DNA from: Mortierella sp. BCC40632
Taxonomy: Eukaryota > Mortierellomycota > Mortierellomycetes > Mortierellales > Mortierellaceae
Reading direction: 5' to 3'
DNA length: 34,999 bases
NCBI GenBank assembly: GCA_011634665.1
Contig: WAEK01000048.1
Location: forward strand, 1 to 34,999
The position numbers were made by a program, and so were the translations under genes. Positions 7,226 through 15,671 of the stretch are shown here, piece by piece. The notes under the pieces were generated by a model. The model did not search any database, was not told the DNA's origin, and saw only the letters and a list, made by a program, of their open reading frames with translations. The number at the start of each line of letters is the position of its first letter. The first letter of the stretch is position 1.

Positions 7226-8326
7226 CTATTTTCGAGTTTCCGATAAAATCCACCGGGATTGAAAGCATTTTCCACTCTTAAGATATCTAGAAATAGTCAT
7301 TATACTACAATTAAAATGTTTCGCTGCTTCTGAACAAGACACAAATTCATGTTCAAGAATTGGCGTTGGAGAATTCGAATACACTAATACTTTCTTACTA
7401 ATTTTAGCAATAGATTCAACAGAATGAGTTCTTCCGAAAAATGAATTATTCTCTCCTTGCTGGGCCTTACTAATCTTAGCACGAGTTTCAGGTAAACAAA
7501 CCTTTCCAAATTTTGAATTATTCACACCAGTTTTCCCGAATTGCGAATTATTCTCACCTGACAGAGCTTTACTAATTTTTGCTATTGTCTCAGTAGAAAG
7601 AGGTTTTCCAAAATTTGGGTGATTCATCCCTGACATCTTAGCTAATGAATCCGGGCTATGTTTATATCCTAACAAGGACCCTGCAGTTATAAGTATATTG
7701 TATGTATTTAGTTTATCCTCCGAAAAAATCAAATCAAGATAATATTGTTCACGCTCAAGAATCAATCCTCGTGCTTTTTCTTTAGATAAACCCGAAATAT
7801 CAATATATTCAAGGATTGATAAAGAAAATGCAGAATAACCATGAGTGAGCATAGCATTATAAATATGACTATTTCCTTTAACATTTTCGATAAAATTCTT
7901 AGAGAAATATCTCCCTAATCTATCAGCTAAATTAAAGGCAGAACCAACATATCTTTTACCTGATTTCTTATGAGTCCACTGATAAATTCCGGTTTTCCCT
8001 TTTGTATCGGATAAAATTAAGGATTTATCAGTTTCCGCATTGGAGTAAACTATAACTGCTGTTGCTACAACACTATTTTGAAAAGGAGTAAATAATATAT
8101 CAAGTTCTTCTATAAAAGGAAGACCACCCAAGATAAAAGGGATTTGAGATAATAAAGTGAGTTGATCATACCGACCATATATTACTAAACCTAAAAATAC
8201 AGACGAGGATAGTAACATATAAGCAGTAAATCTGTTAATTGAGATTGTTGATAAATAAAGAGAAGCTAATGGTATCGTCATTACTAGAGTTAAAATTACT
8301 AATAGTAACATGTTTAATTTAACCAT
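7226..8326 (-). CDS. nad2 N-terminus fused to a GIY-YIG homing endonuclease
   Basis: This 366-residue open frame is a hybrid. Residues about 6-65 ([20 protein letters not shown], then YMLLSSSVF, IYGRYDQLTLLSQ) resemble the start of Nad2, a membrane subunit of complex I. From about residue 95 it is a GIY-YIG HEG (KTGIYQWTHKKSGKRYVGSA at about 107-126, catalytic glutamate in EREQYYLD, NUMOD3 repeats such as GENNSFFGRTHSVES, and a NUMOD1-like end). A linker including ILFTPFQNSVVATAVIVYSN joins the parts. Related HEGs keep the VIVYSNAETDK start after different leaders, so the nad2 piece is likely captured. Whether the hybrid is translated as one protein is unknown. Confidence 0.85.
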   Translation of the reverse strand: MVKLNMLLLVILTLVMTIPLASLYLSTISINRFTAYMLLSSSVFLGLVIYGRYDQLTLLSQIPFILGGLPFIEELDILFTPFQNSVVATAVIVYSNAETDKSLILSDTKGKTGIYQWTHKKSGKRYVGSAFNLADRLGRYFSKNFIENVKGNSHIYNAMLTHGYSAFSLSILEYIDISGLSKEKARGLILEREQYYLDLIFSEDKLNTYNILITAGSLLGYKHSPDSLAKMSGMNHPNFGKPLSTETIAKISKALSGENNSQFGKTGVNNSKFGKVCLPETRAKISKAQQGENNSFFGRTHSVESIAKISKKVLVYSNSPTPILEHEFVSCSEAAKHFNCSIMTISRYLKSGKCFQSRWILSETRK

Positions 8327-8405
8327 AATTAATTTTTCTTTTCTTCTTTATACCTATTAACCCCTATATAGATCTACTTCTTAAATGACTGAACCTTAAC
8401 ATTTT
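8327..8405 (-). promoter_or_regulatory. Copy of the nad2 5' leader
   Basis: The plus-strand sequence TTTTCTTTTCTTCTTTATA, then CTATTA, CCCTAT and GAACCTTAA, matches the segment upstream of native nad2 (25675-25765: CCTTTTCTTCTTTATATCTA, CCCTATCATGAAGCTGAACC). The captured unit therefore includes the nad2 untranslated leader and not only the N-terminal codons. Confidence 0.55.
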
Positions 8406-8407
8406 TG

Positions 8408-9490
8408 CTATTTATAAGATAATTTTTTCATTGTTTGATAAATTTTTGCTACTTTAGTTAAATTAGTATCACGATAATAGAATGCTTTAGACCATAACTT
8501 AAATTCTAAAGATTTTATTCCTTTAAATTTACCATTTAATATTTTTATTATATTTTGAATAGCTCGTGTATTTTTTGTTTTTAATTGATAAATATCTCTT
8601 ATCTCAGAATAAACTAATTCTCCTGGAATATGAAGAATTCGTTTAATTAATTTTAATAATACTGTATCTAATTTATGAGTAATACAAAATTCTATATAAA
8701 ATTTATTTTGAGTTGAAATAACATTAAAATTACCTTTAGCTTCAATAAAACCTGTTAACCAATCGTAAGAAATAATATTTAAAATATCTGAATGAGAAAT
8801 TAATTTAAAATTTTCTTGAGAGAATGATCCATCTTTTAAAGATAGGTCTTTTAAAGCTGTAGAAATATAATTTTTAGGAATTGGAGTATTAATTAAAATT
8901 TCTATTTGATTATTTTTTTCCAAAGTAGTTAAATTATTATTTTCAAGAATAGCATAAGCTTTTTTAAATTTAATATAATTAAATTCTTTAGATGTTAATA
9001 GAGGATATTTATCAAATATAGGAAAGATTATATTAGCTAAAACTTTTCTATCAGTAATACGTAGACGCGCAGATTGTTTAGATACAATTATTATTATTGA
9101 GCCATAACCTAAAAAAGATTTTATTTTATATAAAACCCGAAGATTATATAAAGACTCAGATATATCAAACTCTAATTTATAAGAATCACCTTGTTTTAAT
9201 ACAGAAAATGAACCATCACCATCTGTAAAGCCTACTAACCATTGTTCAAACCAATCATTTCTAGGTTGTTCTACGTTAAGTCTCTGATGAGAAGAAATAA
9301 TATTTAAAGAAGAAATTTCATTTAAAGTCTTATTTTCTTCCCAGGCAGATTGTCCCCATGTTGAAAACATTCTTACTGCTGAAGTATTTTTAATATCCAA
9401 CGAGTAGTTTTCTCCGAGTAGAGGAGTTCTCTGCATCGAGTAGAATTTTATTGCCCGATCCTTACGAATCGGCGACAGCTTACCTTTTTT
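8408..9490 (-). CDS. LAGLIDADG_1 homing endonuclease/maturase, fused to cox1 exon 4
   Basis: The frame continues from exon 4 (TGWTV) for 361 codons. After an unstructured leader (with RMFSTWGQSAWEEN, a common intron-ORF pattern) it has two LAGLIDADG motifs: QWLVGFTDGDGSFSVLK (about residues 88-104) and DWLTGFIEAKGNFNVIS (about 248-264). The second motif has lysine in place of the usual aspartate before the final glycine (EAKG), as do its paralogues at 6221 and 4933, which suggests a shared specialised family. It is the complete resident HEG of intron 4. Such proteins cut the intronless allele and may also assist splicing. Confidence 0.9.
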   Translation of the reverse strand, partial: KKGKLSPIRKDRAIKFYSMQRTPLLGENYSLDIKNTSAVRMFSTWGQSAWEENKTLNEISSLNIISSHQRLNVEQPRNDWFEQWLVGFTDGDGSFSVLKQGDSYKLEFDISESLYNLRVLYKIKSFLGYGSIIIIVSKQSARLRITDRKVLANIIFPIFDKYPLLTSKEFNYIKFKKAYAILENNNLTTLEKNNQIEILINTPIPKNYISTALKDLSLKDGSFSQENFKLISHSDILNIISYDWLTGFIEAKGNFNVISTQNKFYIEFCITHKLDTVLLKLIKRILHIPGELVYSEIRDIYQLKTKNTRAIQNIIKILNGKFKGIKSLEFKLWSKAFYYRDTNLTKVAKIYQTMKKLSYK

Positions 9491-9505
9491 AACTGTCCAC
9501 CCTGT
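9491..9505 (-). CDS. cox1: cox1 exon 4, 15-nt microexon
   Basis: The five codons read TGWTV, the Cox1 segment between VENGAG (exon 3) and YPPL (exon 5). It is recognised because the following ORF is in frame with it and because these residues are strictly expected here. Both bordering introns are group I insertions at closely spaced sites in this conserved loop. The exact borders could shift by a base or two. Confidence 0.8.
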
Positions 9506-9762
9506 CAATTAAAATTTCAATTTATCCTACAATTATTGTTTATTACTATAATTGAATTAAATATAAGAAAAGGTTATATTAATATTTCCTATTAAGCACT
9601 CGCTTCTATATAGGCTTTATATGATAAAACCATCCTTCTCCTAAATTCCTTAAATTATTAAAGAATCTTTAATAAAATTTAAGGGATCATTATACTTAAA
9701 TAATGGTTAAGGAGTGACCTGTTTCTTATAATAATTCCTGAAAAAGACTTCCAAATAAATTA

Positions 9763-9918
9763 TTAATATTTGTAAAAATTATCTAAATGTTTCCAATCAA
9801 ATTTCGATCGTAAAGAGTTCATACCTCCTTTTAATTCTAATAAGTGATTAGTCCCTTTTATAGCTTTATATTCTTTAAATTTATTTATCTCATGGATTTT
9901 AGCCCAATCTAAATAATA
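9763..9918 (-). pseudogene. C-terminus of the intron-3 LAGLIDADG_1 HEG, detached
   Basis: On the minus strand this reads YYLDWAKIHEINKFKEYKAI, then GTNHLLELKGGMNSLRSKF and DWKHLDNFYKY and a stop. LAGLIDADG_1 HEGs commonly end with YLDW..K..., an N-x-R-x-x-FxW/DWxHL pattern and YK/Y. The HEG at 10941-11831 ends prematurely at SSKYLDYLVLLL, exactly where this piece picks up. The GIY-YIG cassette (about 9920-10940) is therefore inserted near the 3' end of that gene. Confidence 0.65.
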
Positions 9919-10032
9919 TATTAAAAGAAAAAATTTATTTTATAAAAATTAATAACAAAAATTGTCTAGTTTAATCCAAAATTTATTATAAAAATAGATC
10001 AGCCTACTACCATTTAACTTATTTAAGTTATT

Positions 10033-10743
10033 TTATTCATTGATCTCTTTAGAATTTCGTATTATGTATTTATCATTAAATACTTTGTTAGAGACAATAT
10101 GTCTTCTGACAGTTCTACGATTAGATTTTAGCCATTCGGCTGCTTCAGTTATAGAGGAACATTCTTTAATAAGTTTATTATCTAAGGAATAAATGTATAC
10201 AGATTTCGCAATATAAGAAATCTTACCGAACATCGGATGATTTTCACCTGATTTAGCAATACTAAATTTTTTCTTAGTTTCTTCTGATTTTGGTTTTCTC
10301 ATTTTTTCTCTTGATTCAGCAGAATATTTAAAACCGAGAGTAGAACCTGCAATTTTTAATAGATTATATTTAGGTGATAGAGAATCTAAAAAAAACTGTT
10401 CTCTTTCCAGAATCAAATTTTTAGCTTCTTCTTTAGATAAATGAGAAATATCTATATATTCAAGAATTGTAAGACTAAATTCAGAATAACCATATTGAAG
10501 AAGAGCATTATATATATAAGAAGTCTTTTTATTAGACATATAAGGTTTAGAAAAATATGATTTAAATCGTTTAGATAGATCTACTGCAGAACCTATATAC
10601 ATTTTACTAGAATCATTATGAGTCCATAAGTATATTCCAGTTTTACTCTTATTATCGAATAGAATTTGTGATTTATTAATATCTACGTTATTATAAACAA
10701 TTATCGGCACAAAAGATCCAAAAAAGTTGTTGTTTGTTTCCAT
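10033..10743 (-). CDS. GIY-YIG homing endonuclease
   Basis: This intact 236-residue ORF has KTGIYLWTHNDSSKMYIGSA at about residues 34-53, the conserved arginine in SKRFKSYF, the catalytic glutamate in EREQFFLDSL, then the joint NLLKIAGSTLGFKYSAES into a single short NUMOD3-type repeat (SGENHPMFGK) and a NUMOD1-like end (SITEAAEWLKSNRRTVRRHI). It has fewer NUMOD3 repeats than its paralogues. The 190-nt flank upstream is a copy of the cox1 leader. It splits the C-terminus off the LAGLIDADG_1 HEG of intron 3. Confidence 0.9.
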   Translation of the reverse strand: METNNNFFGSFVPIIVYNNVDINKSQILFDNKSKTGIYLWTHNDSSKMYIGSAVDLSKRFKSYFSKPYMSNKKTSYIYNALLQYGYSEFSLTILEYIDISHLSKEEAKNLILEREQFFLDSLSPKYNLLKIAGSTLGFKYSAESREKMRKPKSEETKKKFSIAKSGENHPMFGKISYIAKSVYIYSLDNKLIKECSSITEAAEWLKSNRRTVRRHIVSNKVFNDKYIIRNSKEINE

Positions 10744-10935
10744 ATTTTTTTTTATAGTTAAAAATCCTTTATTTATTAAATATTAAAATAAATTTAAAAA
10801 AGATCATTTTTAAAGACTCATTACACACTCGAGCCCACTTTAAAAGAAAGATTTGAACTTTAATATTTAATTGTCTAAATATAAATGATCCTAATAAAAG
10901 TTGATTATGTAATTAATTGTTATATCAATATTTAT
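10744..10935 (-). promoter_or_regulatory. Second copy of the cox1 5' leader upstream of a GIY-YIG HEG
   Basis: This shares AATCCTTTATTTATTAAATA, AAATGATCCTAATAAAA and TTGATTATGTAATTAATTGT-like runs (plus strand) with 19828-20040 and 4758-4917. The AGACTTGAACT box is changed here to AGATTTGAACTT (10849-10860), and a segment ACTCATTACACACTCGAGCC is unique to this copy. That makes it older or faster-changing than the 4758 copy. Confidence 0.65.
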
Positions 10936-10940
10936 AAAAA

Positions 10941-11831
10941 TTATAATAATAAAACTAAATAATCAAGGTATTTAGAACTATAAAGAGGATATTTAGTTAA
11001 ATAATTAATTAATTCTTCACAAGAAAGTCTTTTAACTGTTCTAACCTCATAAACTTTTTCGATGTAATCAGATCTAATTCGATTAATTGTTCTTACATTT
11101 GAAACATTAAGAAAATTAGCAATTTCTGTCATAATTGGTAAATAAGAAACCTTTGTTTGAGTATTATCATTTTTTCTTACATATTCTGCTCTTTGAGATA
11201 TTCTCATATAATATTTTATAGAGTTAGCTATTCCTACGGAATTAACAGAAATTGCAGAATAAAAATTCCCATCAGCTTCGATAAAACCAGTCAACCAAGC
11301 ATTATTACCAATATTGCTGGTATCAAGACCTAATTTTTCTATAGGAACTTTTTGATTTGGTCTAGCATTAAACCAATCAATTATTCTATGAAGTGCCTCA
11401 ATCTTAGGCGTTCTCATTTTACCATTAATTAAAAGAGTTACTTTTTGTAATGTTCCTATATCTTGAATCAAATAATTCGTATAATTAACATCTTTAGGGT
11501 ATTCTATTGTTCCCCCTCCTAAAACTTCCTTAATTTTAAGGGCTAAAGGAGTATCTTTATCAACGAAAGTAATTTTAATTGTAGGATATAAAAGTTTTCC
11601 TTTTTCACTTCTAAGAGTAGTTGGAACTATTATTGCTCCATCACCTTCTATTAATCCTGCTAAATAATGTCCCAATTGAGAATTATCTGGGGCTATTCCT
11701 GCAGATAGAAGATCTTCAGAAGATTTACCTCCCTTATCTAAGAGAGGAACAAAAGGATCAGAAGAATTTAAATAAGATTTCTTAAAATTTTCTGGCAAAT
11801 CTTTTATTGAAATATTTCTCCCTATTTTCAC
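10941..11831 (-). CDS. LAGLIDADG_1 homing endonuclease of cox1 intron 3 (C-terminus displaced)
   Basis: This 296-residue frame has two LAGLIDADG motifs: GHYLAGLIEGDGAIIVP at about residues 53-69 and AWLTGFIEADGNFYSA at about 172-187. Between them lies the conserved LINGKMRTPKIEALHRIIDW. Spacing and acidic residues are normal, so the catalytic part is complete. The protein ends early (YLDYLVLLL) and its normal tail lies at 9763-9918 beyond the GIY-YIG cassette. It may still work, since the missing tail follows the second domain. The start follows directly on the S segment of the group I core. Confidence 0.85.
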   Translation of the reverse strand: MKIGRNISIKDLPENFKKSYLNSSDPFVPLLDKGGKSSEDLLSAGIAPDNSQLGHYLAGLIEGDGAIIVPTTLRSEKGKLLYPTIKITFVDKDTPLALKIKEVLGGGTIEYPKDVNYTNYLIQDIGTLQKVTLLINGKMRTPKIEALHRIIDWFNARPNQKVPIEKLGLDTSNIGNNAWLTGFIEADGNFYSAISVNSVGIANSIKYYMRISQRAEYVRKNDNTQTKVSYLPIMTEIANFLNVSNVRTINRIRSDYIEKVYEVRTVKRLSCEELINYLTKYPLYSSKYLDYLVLLL

Positions 11832-11913
11832 AGAGAGTTGGACTATATCTTCACCCTAAAGTTTAGTTAGGGGTATCGCGTGTAGTCTCTGAGGATTCTT
11901 ATTTTATATTTAT

Positions 11914-11980
11914 AACCAAGAAGAAAATCATTATAAAAGCATGAGCAGTTATGATCACATTATATAATTGATAGTCCCCT
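11914..11980 (-). pseudogene. Copy of the 3' end of cox1 exon 1 inside the intron 3 core
   Basis: This matches 19600-19666 over about 67 nt with roughly seven differences, including one or two indels. It covers the codons for [17 protein letters not shown]. Two clear differences (GTA to ATA, ATC to ATT) are conservative or silent. It lies between Q and R of the intron 3 core, in a P6-type loop. Confidence 0.75.
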
Positions 11981-12062
11981 TTATAAATATTTCTGAAAAT
12001 AATAATAAGGTTATAATATTGTTTAGTTCCCTGCTGATTGTCCAATCCTTAAGATTTTTACT

Positions 12063-12096
12063 AATTAAATATAGAGTACCTATATCTTTAGCATTT
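12063..12096 (-). pseudogene. Copy of an internal piece of cox1 exon 1 inside the intron 3 core
   Basis: Thirty-four bases are identical to 19754-19787, covering the codons for [12 protein letters not shown]. It lies between P and Q of the intron 3 core, in a P5-type loop. The order of the two exon pieces is the same as in exon 1, but the middle of the exon is missing and the Q segment stands between them. Confidence 0.8.
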
Positions 12097-12159
12097 AGTA
12101 CTTAAAGCTCTAAGAAGGTTCCAGCATATAGCGATATTCTTTATAATAATTACTTATTA

Positions 12160-12434
<275 letters not shown>

Positions 12435-12704
12435 CCCATGTATTATAAAATTTTAACAATCTTTTAGCAAATTTTTATAGCAAAAAAGAATGTATTTAAA
12501 CCTGTTACTAAAAGTTAACACTTTTATCTTCGAGGAATTCCATGCATATAGCGAACTAATAATAAATATAATTACTTATATAAACGGCATTCCCTTATTA
12601 GATAAAAATTTAAGGAGGGGTTTCCACCCTCCTCCCCACTACCCTCCGAGGTATCAACTGCTTATACAGATAGTTGACCTAATTATCTTAGATATTTATT
12701 AAAA

Positions 12705-14285
12705 TTAATATTTATTTAAATGTTCCCAATCTATAATAGTTCTATTTCGATTCATTTTATTTTTAATAAATCAATTTTTTTTTTTTCCCTCTAAAAAGTA
12801 TAATGTTTATCATCTATAATTATTTTAGCTGCTTCTATCCAGTCTAGACTGTCTAAATATTTGGAACCTCTTAAACTGTATTGTTCTAAATAATTAATTA
12901 CCAGTTTTATAGAAGTTAAACTAGTAGCATTAAGTCTATAATAATTTCTTTTTGTAATCAATAATTTAGTAGAAAATAAATTAGCTATTTGATTTAAAAT
13001 TGAAAAAAAATAATCTTCATTCGATTTAGGATCTATTAATCGTTGTTCAATCACAAAAGAACAAGCTATTCGTTCTTTTTTACTTGTCTCTAAAGTAGAA
13101 TGTCTTATTAAGAAACAACCATCAGCATCTATAAAACCTGCTAACCATGAATCAGAATTTAAAGGATTAATATTTAAAGGTAATTTTTTTAGATCCATAT
13201 CATGATTATCATTAATCCAATCGATTAAAGAATGTAATTGATGAATTTTTGGTGTTCTCATGTTACCATTTAATAAAGAAATAACTTTAATTAGACCTTT
13301 TAAAGGAGATATCGTTAATACACAAGCATTTTCTTTTAATTTAATTCTAATAAACCCATAACCCAAGGATTCTAATAATTTTTCAGCTAAAGGTTTATCT
13401 TTTAAATGAAAAGTTATACAAAATCTAGGATTATGTTTTTTAGTAGCGTTTAAATTAGGTATCCAGATATGCCCGTCAGCTTCAAAATATCCTGCTAAAT
13501 AAGAATCATCTGAATTTATTAATTTGGGGGGTGTTTTATTATCTTTATCATCTTTATTTAATTTATACATCATAGATTCATGGAAATAGGGAGATACTAG
13601 ACTTATAAAACGAGGCATAGATTTAGCTAAGATGTAAATTCGATATTGATCATTCTTTTTATTATGAAAATGAAGAGAACAATCCAAATCAAAATTATCC
13701 TTAAGAACTTTGATTAAAAACAAATTCTCATCCTTAGTATAAGAATCTGTACAAAATCTAAACCCAGAACCAGTTTTGGATCCATCATCCATTGCCCAAT
13801 ATGCTAAAGATCTAGCAGTTAAAAGTTCTCCCAAGTTTGCAGGAATAAATTTAGTACCATTTAAATAAAATAGATCATAATAATAATCAAACACGGGGGA
13901 AGATAAAGTACTAAATTTAATTCTTGAGTAAAATTTATTCACACGTTTATCAAATCTACTAGAAAATTTAGGTTCAGTTTTACAATAATCTTTAAATATA
14001 TCATAAAGATGTAATAAATAACTACTGTGAATTTCACCTTGTTCAAATAAGAATCTAGTATGTTTTGAAGAAGCTTTTTGATGCATGAACATCACCTAAT
14101 AATAATCCAATTAATATCTCACTCATCGAAGAAGGTAAATTATCAATTCCATCATTGATATATTTTCTATTACGAGTTTTTTTAGTAATAGAAGAAACCT
14201 CACCTACCTTATTGTCTAGTAATTTATCACTTAGAGAATTATTACCTTGAAAAAATTTTACTAATAAAAGATTATTATCAATCAT
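12705..14285 (-). CDS. LAGLIDADG_2 + LAGLIDADG_1 fusion HEG with four motifs
   Basis: The N-terminal part is a LAGLIDADG_2 endonuclease (ILIGLLLGDVHASK, then SLAYWAMDDGSKTGSGF, ending VSPYFHESMMYKLN). After a short linker (KDDKDNKTPPKLINSDD) a complete LAGLIDADG_1 domain pair follows (SYLAGYFEADGHIWIPN, then LLNGNMRTPKIHQL, then SWLAGFIDADGCFLIR), with the usual tail RGSKYLDSLDW. One frameshift at 14055-14095 separates the first 70 or so residues. A run of A at 12785 interrupts the last codons, which continue to NRTIIDWEHLNKY and a stop at 12705. From 14095 the frame is open for 434 residues. The linker DNA contains AACACCCCCC, as at other HEG ends. Confidence 0.8.
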
Positions 14286-14503
14286 ACTAACAATTAAACG
14301 TAATCTTAAATATAAGATTTTTTTAGTTAAATATGAAATAAATAAAAGCTAATATTTTTTGTAGAAGAAAAAAAAATTTTTTTTTATATCTAATTGTATA
14401 AAAAGAAATTGTAAATTATATTAAAAGTTGCCATGTCATTAATTTTTTTATTGTACTTGTTATTATATATTTAAAACGGTTAAACTAAATATGCCCACCC
14501 CTT

Positions 14504-14701
14504 TCAAATTAAACCTTCGAACAATCCGGTTAAATAAAAATAAAAGTTTTTATCTAAATTTAAATTTTGAGAATCTTGATTAAGAGATTCATTGAGAACA
14601 GACTTATTTTTTGATGAAGAAAAGAACATTCTTTTAAATATATAAATATTTATTAAAGAACTAAAATAAATTTCATTAAATTTTTTATCTATTTTTTTAT
14701 T
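14504..14701 (-). pseudogene. Truncated LAGLIDADG ORF in frame with cox1 exon 2
   Basis: The frame runs on from exon 2 through NKKIDKKFNEIYFSSLINIY to FYFYLTGLFEGLI and a stop. This is the beginning of a first LAGLIDADG motif (YLTGLFEG-D/E-G expected) and breaks inside the motif. The LAGLIDADG_1 half of the downstream fusion ORF supplies a full motif again. The interval 14290-14500 between them is AT-rich and without recognisable genes, apart from TTGTACTTGTTATTATATAT (plus strand), which recurs near 23010-23040. Confidence 0.65.
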
Positions 14702-14770
14702 TGCCATGTCGACAGCACCGATCATTACTGGTACTAGAAAATTCCCGAAACCTCCAATTAAAGCTGGCCA
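14702..14770 (-). CDS. cox1: cox1 exon 2
   Basis: This exon encodes PALIGGFGNFLVPVMIGAVDMA preceded by tryptophan. It belongs between FIMIFF (exon 1) and FPRLNN (exon 3). Cox1 normally has MVMPALIGG, but here the codons before PALIGG read IEIW, and the usual APDMA is AVDMA. Either the upstream splice point hides a tiny exon, or the exon edge was altered by intron insertion. The start is therefore uncertain by up to 12 nt. Confidence 0.8.
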
Positions 14771-14867
14771 AATCTCTATAAGTCTATACATTTTTTTTTT
14801 TTTTTTGCCTTCTGTATAGCTTTACATAAATGTGTAGGGGTAGAATTTTCATCTTTCCCGAGTTCCG

Positions 14868-15135
14868 ACTGTACATTAAGCACCATTTCAGGCACCCAAA
14901 AAAGTGACCCAGTCTGTAGCGATGTTTGTAACCACCGACGGTCTTCTGCCAGGCAGCCATTGACCGTTTTTCTTTCATTGCTCTATGGGCTGTCACCCAT
15001 GTATATTAGTCATCCACCATTTGCTTCCTTTACAAAGTTATTGCTGGTATGGTTACTTCTGTCTAATTGAAGTATAACTAATTAACTATGTCTGGGATGT
15101 ATTAATAACCCTCACGAGTCCACCTAAACATTTTT
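14868..15135 (-). other. Group I core near 3' end of cox1 intron 1, homologous to the intron 5 core
   Basis: This holds the same landmarks as 105-465: CAGACTGGGTCAC, GGTGCTTAATGTACAGTCGG, GCCAGGCAG-like and CTATGGGCTGTCACCCATGT-type stretches (each on one strand), nearly collinear for about 270 nt. P7 can form from GACTG and CAGTC. The intron 5 version has an extra stretch around 270-320 (TCTCTCTTAACAAACCCCTT). The next 230 nt upstream (15140-15370) are AT-rich without a recognised gene. Confidence 0.7.
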
Positions 15136-15371
15136 TGTACAATATTTTATACAATTATATTATTAAAAAGTATAGGGGTTTCCAATAAGCCTAAATTAAA
15201 ATAAAATAATTAAGCTTTATTCACTCCCCATCTTTTTTTTTTATAAATAGTGTTATTCTTCATATGGCTTCTTAAAAGTTCTAAATCACAAAAACTCCTT
15301 CCATTTCTTTAATATGTAAAAGCTACTTGTCTTAAACTACTATTTTTTTTTTTCTGTATTCATAACATGAT

Positions 15372-15510
15372 CTTTCAATATAAGCAATTGGCTTCTTTGA
15401 GGGTTTTAGGATTTACCTTATCTTTCAATTCTAGCAATTCTTCTAAACTTAGAAGATTATCTAAATCTGAACCCTCAAAAATATTAGTTGAAAGTAAAAA
15501 AAATAATCAT
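15372..15510 (-). pseudogene. Possible HEG tail fragment, unassigned
   Basis: The minus strand gives a readable stretch, FEGSDLDNLLSLEELLELKD followed by KVNPKTLKEANCLY, just downstream of the GIY-YIG HEG at 15672-16412. Composition looks protein-like rather than random. I do not recognise the family. It may be the C-terminal part of that HEG or of a lost one. Confidence is low because the region is short. Confidence 0.25.
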
Positions 15511-15671
15511 ATAGTTTTACATGTAAATTATCTAAAAAGATTATCCAAAAGTATTGTGATGTATATTAAAATCATTATAAAAAAAGTTTTTGAACTAAAA
15601 ACATAAAAAGAACTCTAGATAAATCCTCCCCATAAATAAATATAGGCACTGCAGTATCTCTATTACTAATA

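Larger units (their letters stand above)
3468..9490 (-). other. cox1 intron 4, 6-kb composite group I intron
   Basis: The intron interrupts TGWTV/YPPL. In minus-strand order it holds a complete LAGLIDADG_1 HEG fused to exon 4, a nad2-GIY-YIG fusion HEG, an N-truncated LAGLIDADG_1 paralogue, a LAGLIDADG_2 HEG, the C-terminal half of a third LAGLIDADG_1 paralogue, a GIY-YIG HEG with a copy of the cox1 leader, and then an S-like GAAGGTATAGTCC at 3552-3539 close to exon 5. Between about 3560 and 3850 I see no gene, only probable core sequence. Six HEGs or remnants in one intron is exceptional. Confidence 0.75.
11840..12130 (-). other. Group I intron core of cox1 intron 3
   Basis: In minus-strand order there are P-like TATGCTGGAACC (12128-12117), Q-like GGACAATCAGCAGGGAAC (12043-12026), R-like CCTCAGAGACTACACG (11894-11879) and S GAAGATATAGTCC (11852-11840). 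R and S can form the standard P7 (GACTA with TAGTC). The loops between P and Q and between Q and R hold cox1 exon 1 copies. The catalytic signature elements themselves look intact. Confidence 0.8.

Noticed and set aside
7086..7268. Minus-strand frame of 60 codons between HEGs
   Set aside because: It overlaps the tail of the GIY-YIG HEG in another frame and has no recognisable features.
15367..15606. Plus-strand open frame of 79 codons
   Set aside because: It lies opposite a minus-strand stretch that reads more like protein, begins in AT-rich intron DNA, and resembles no family I know.
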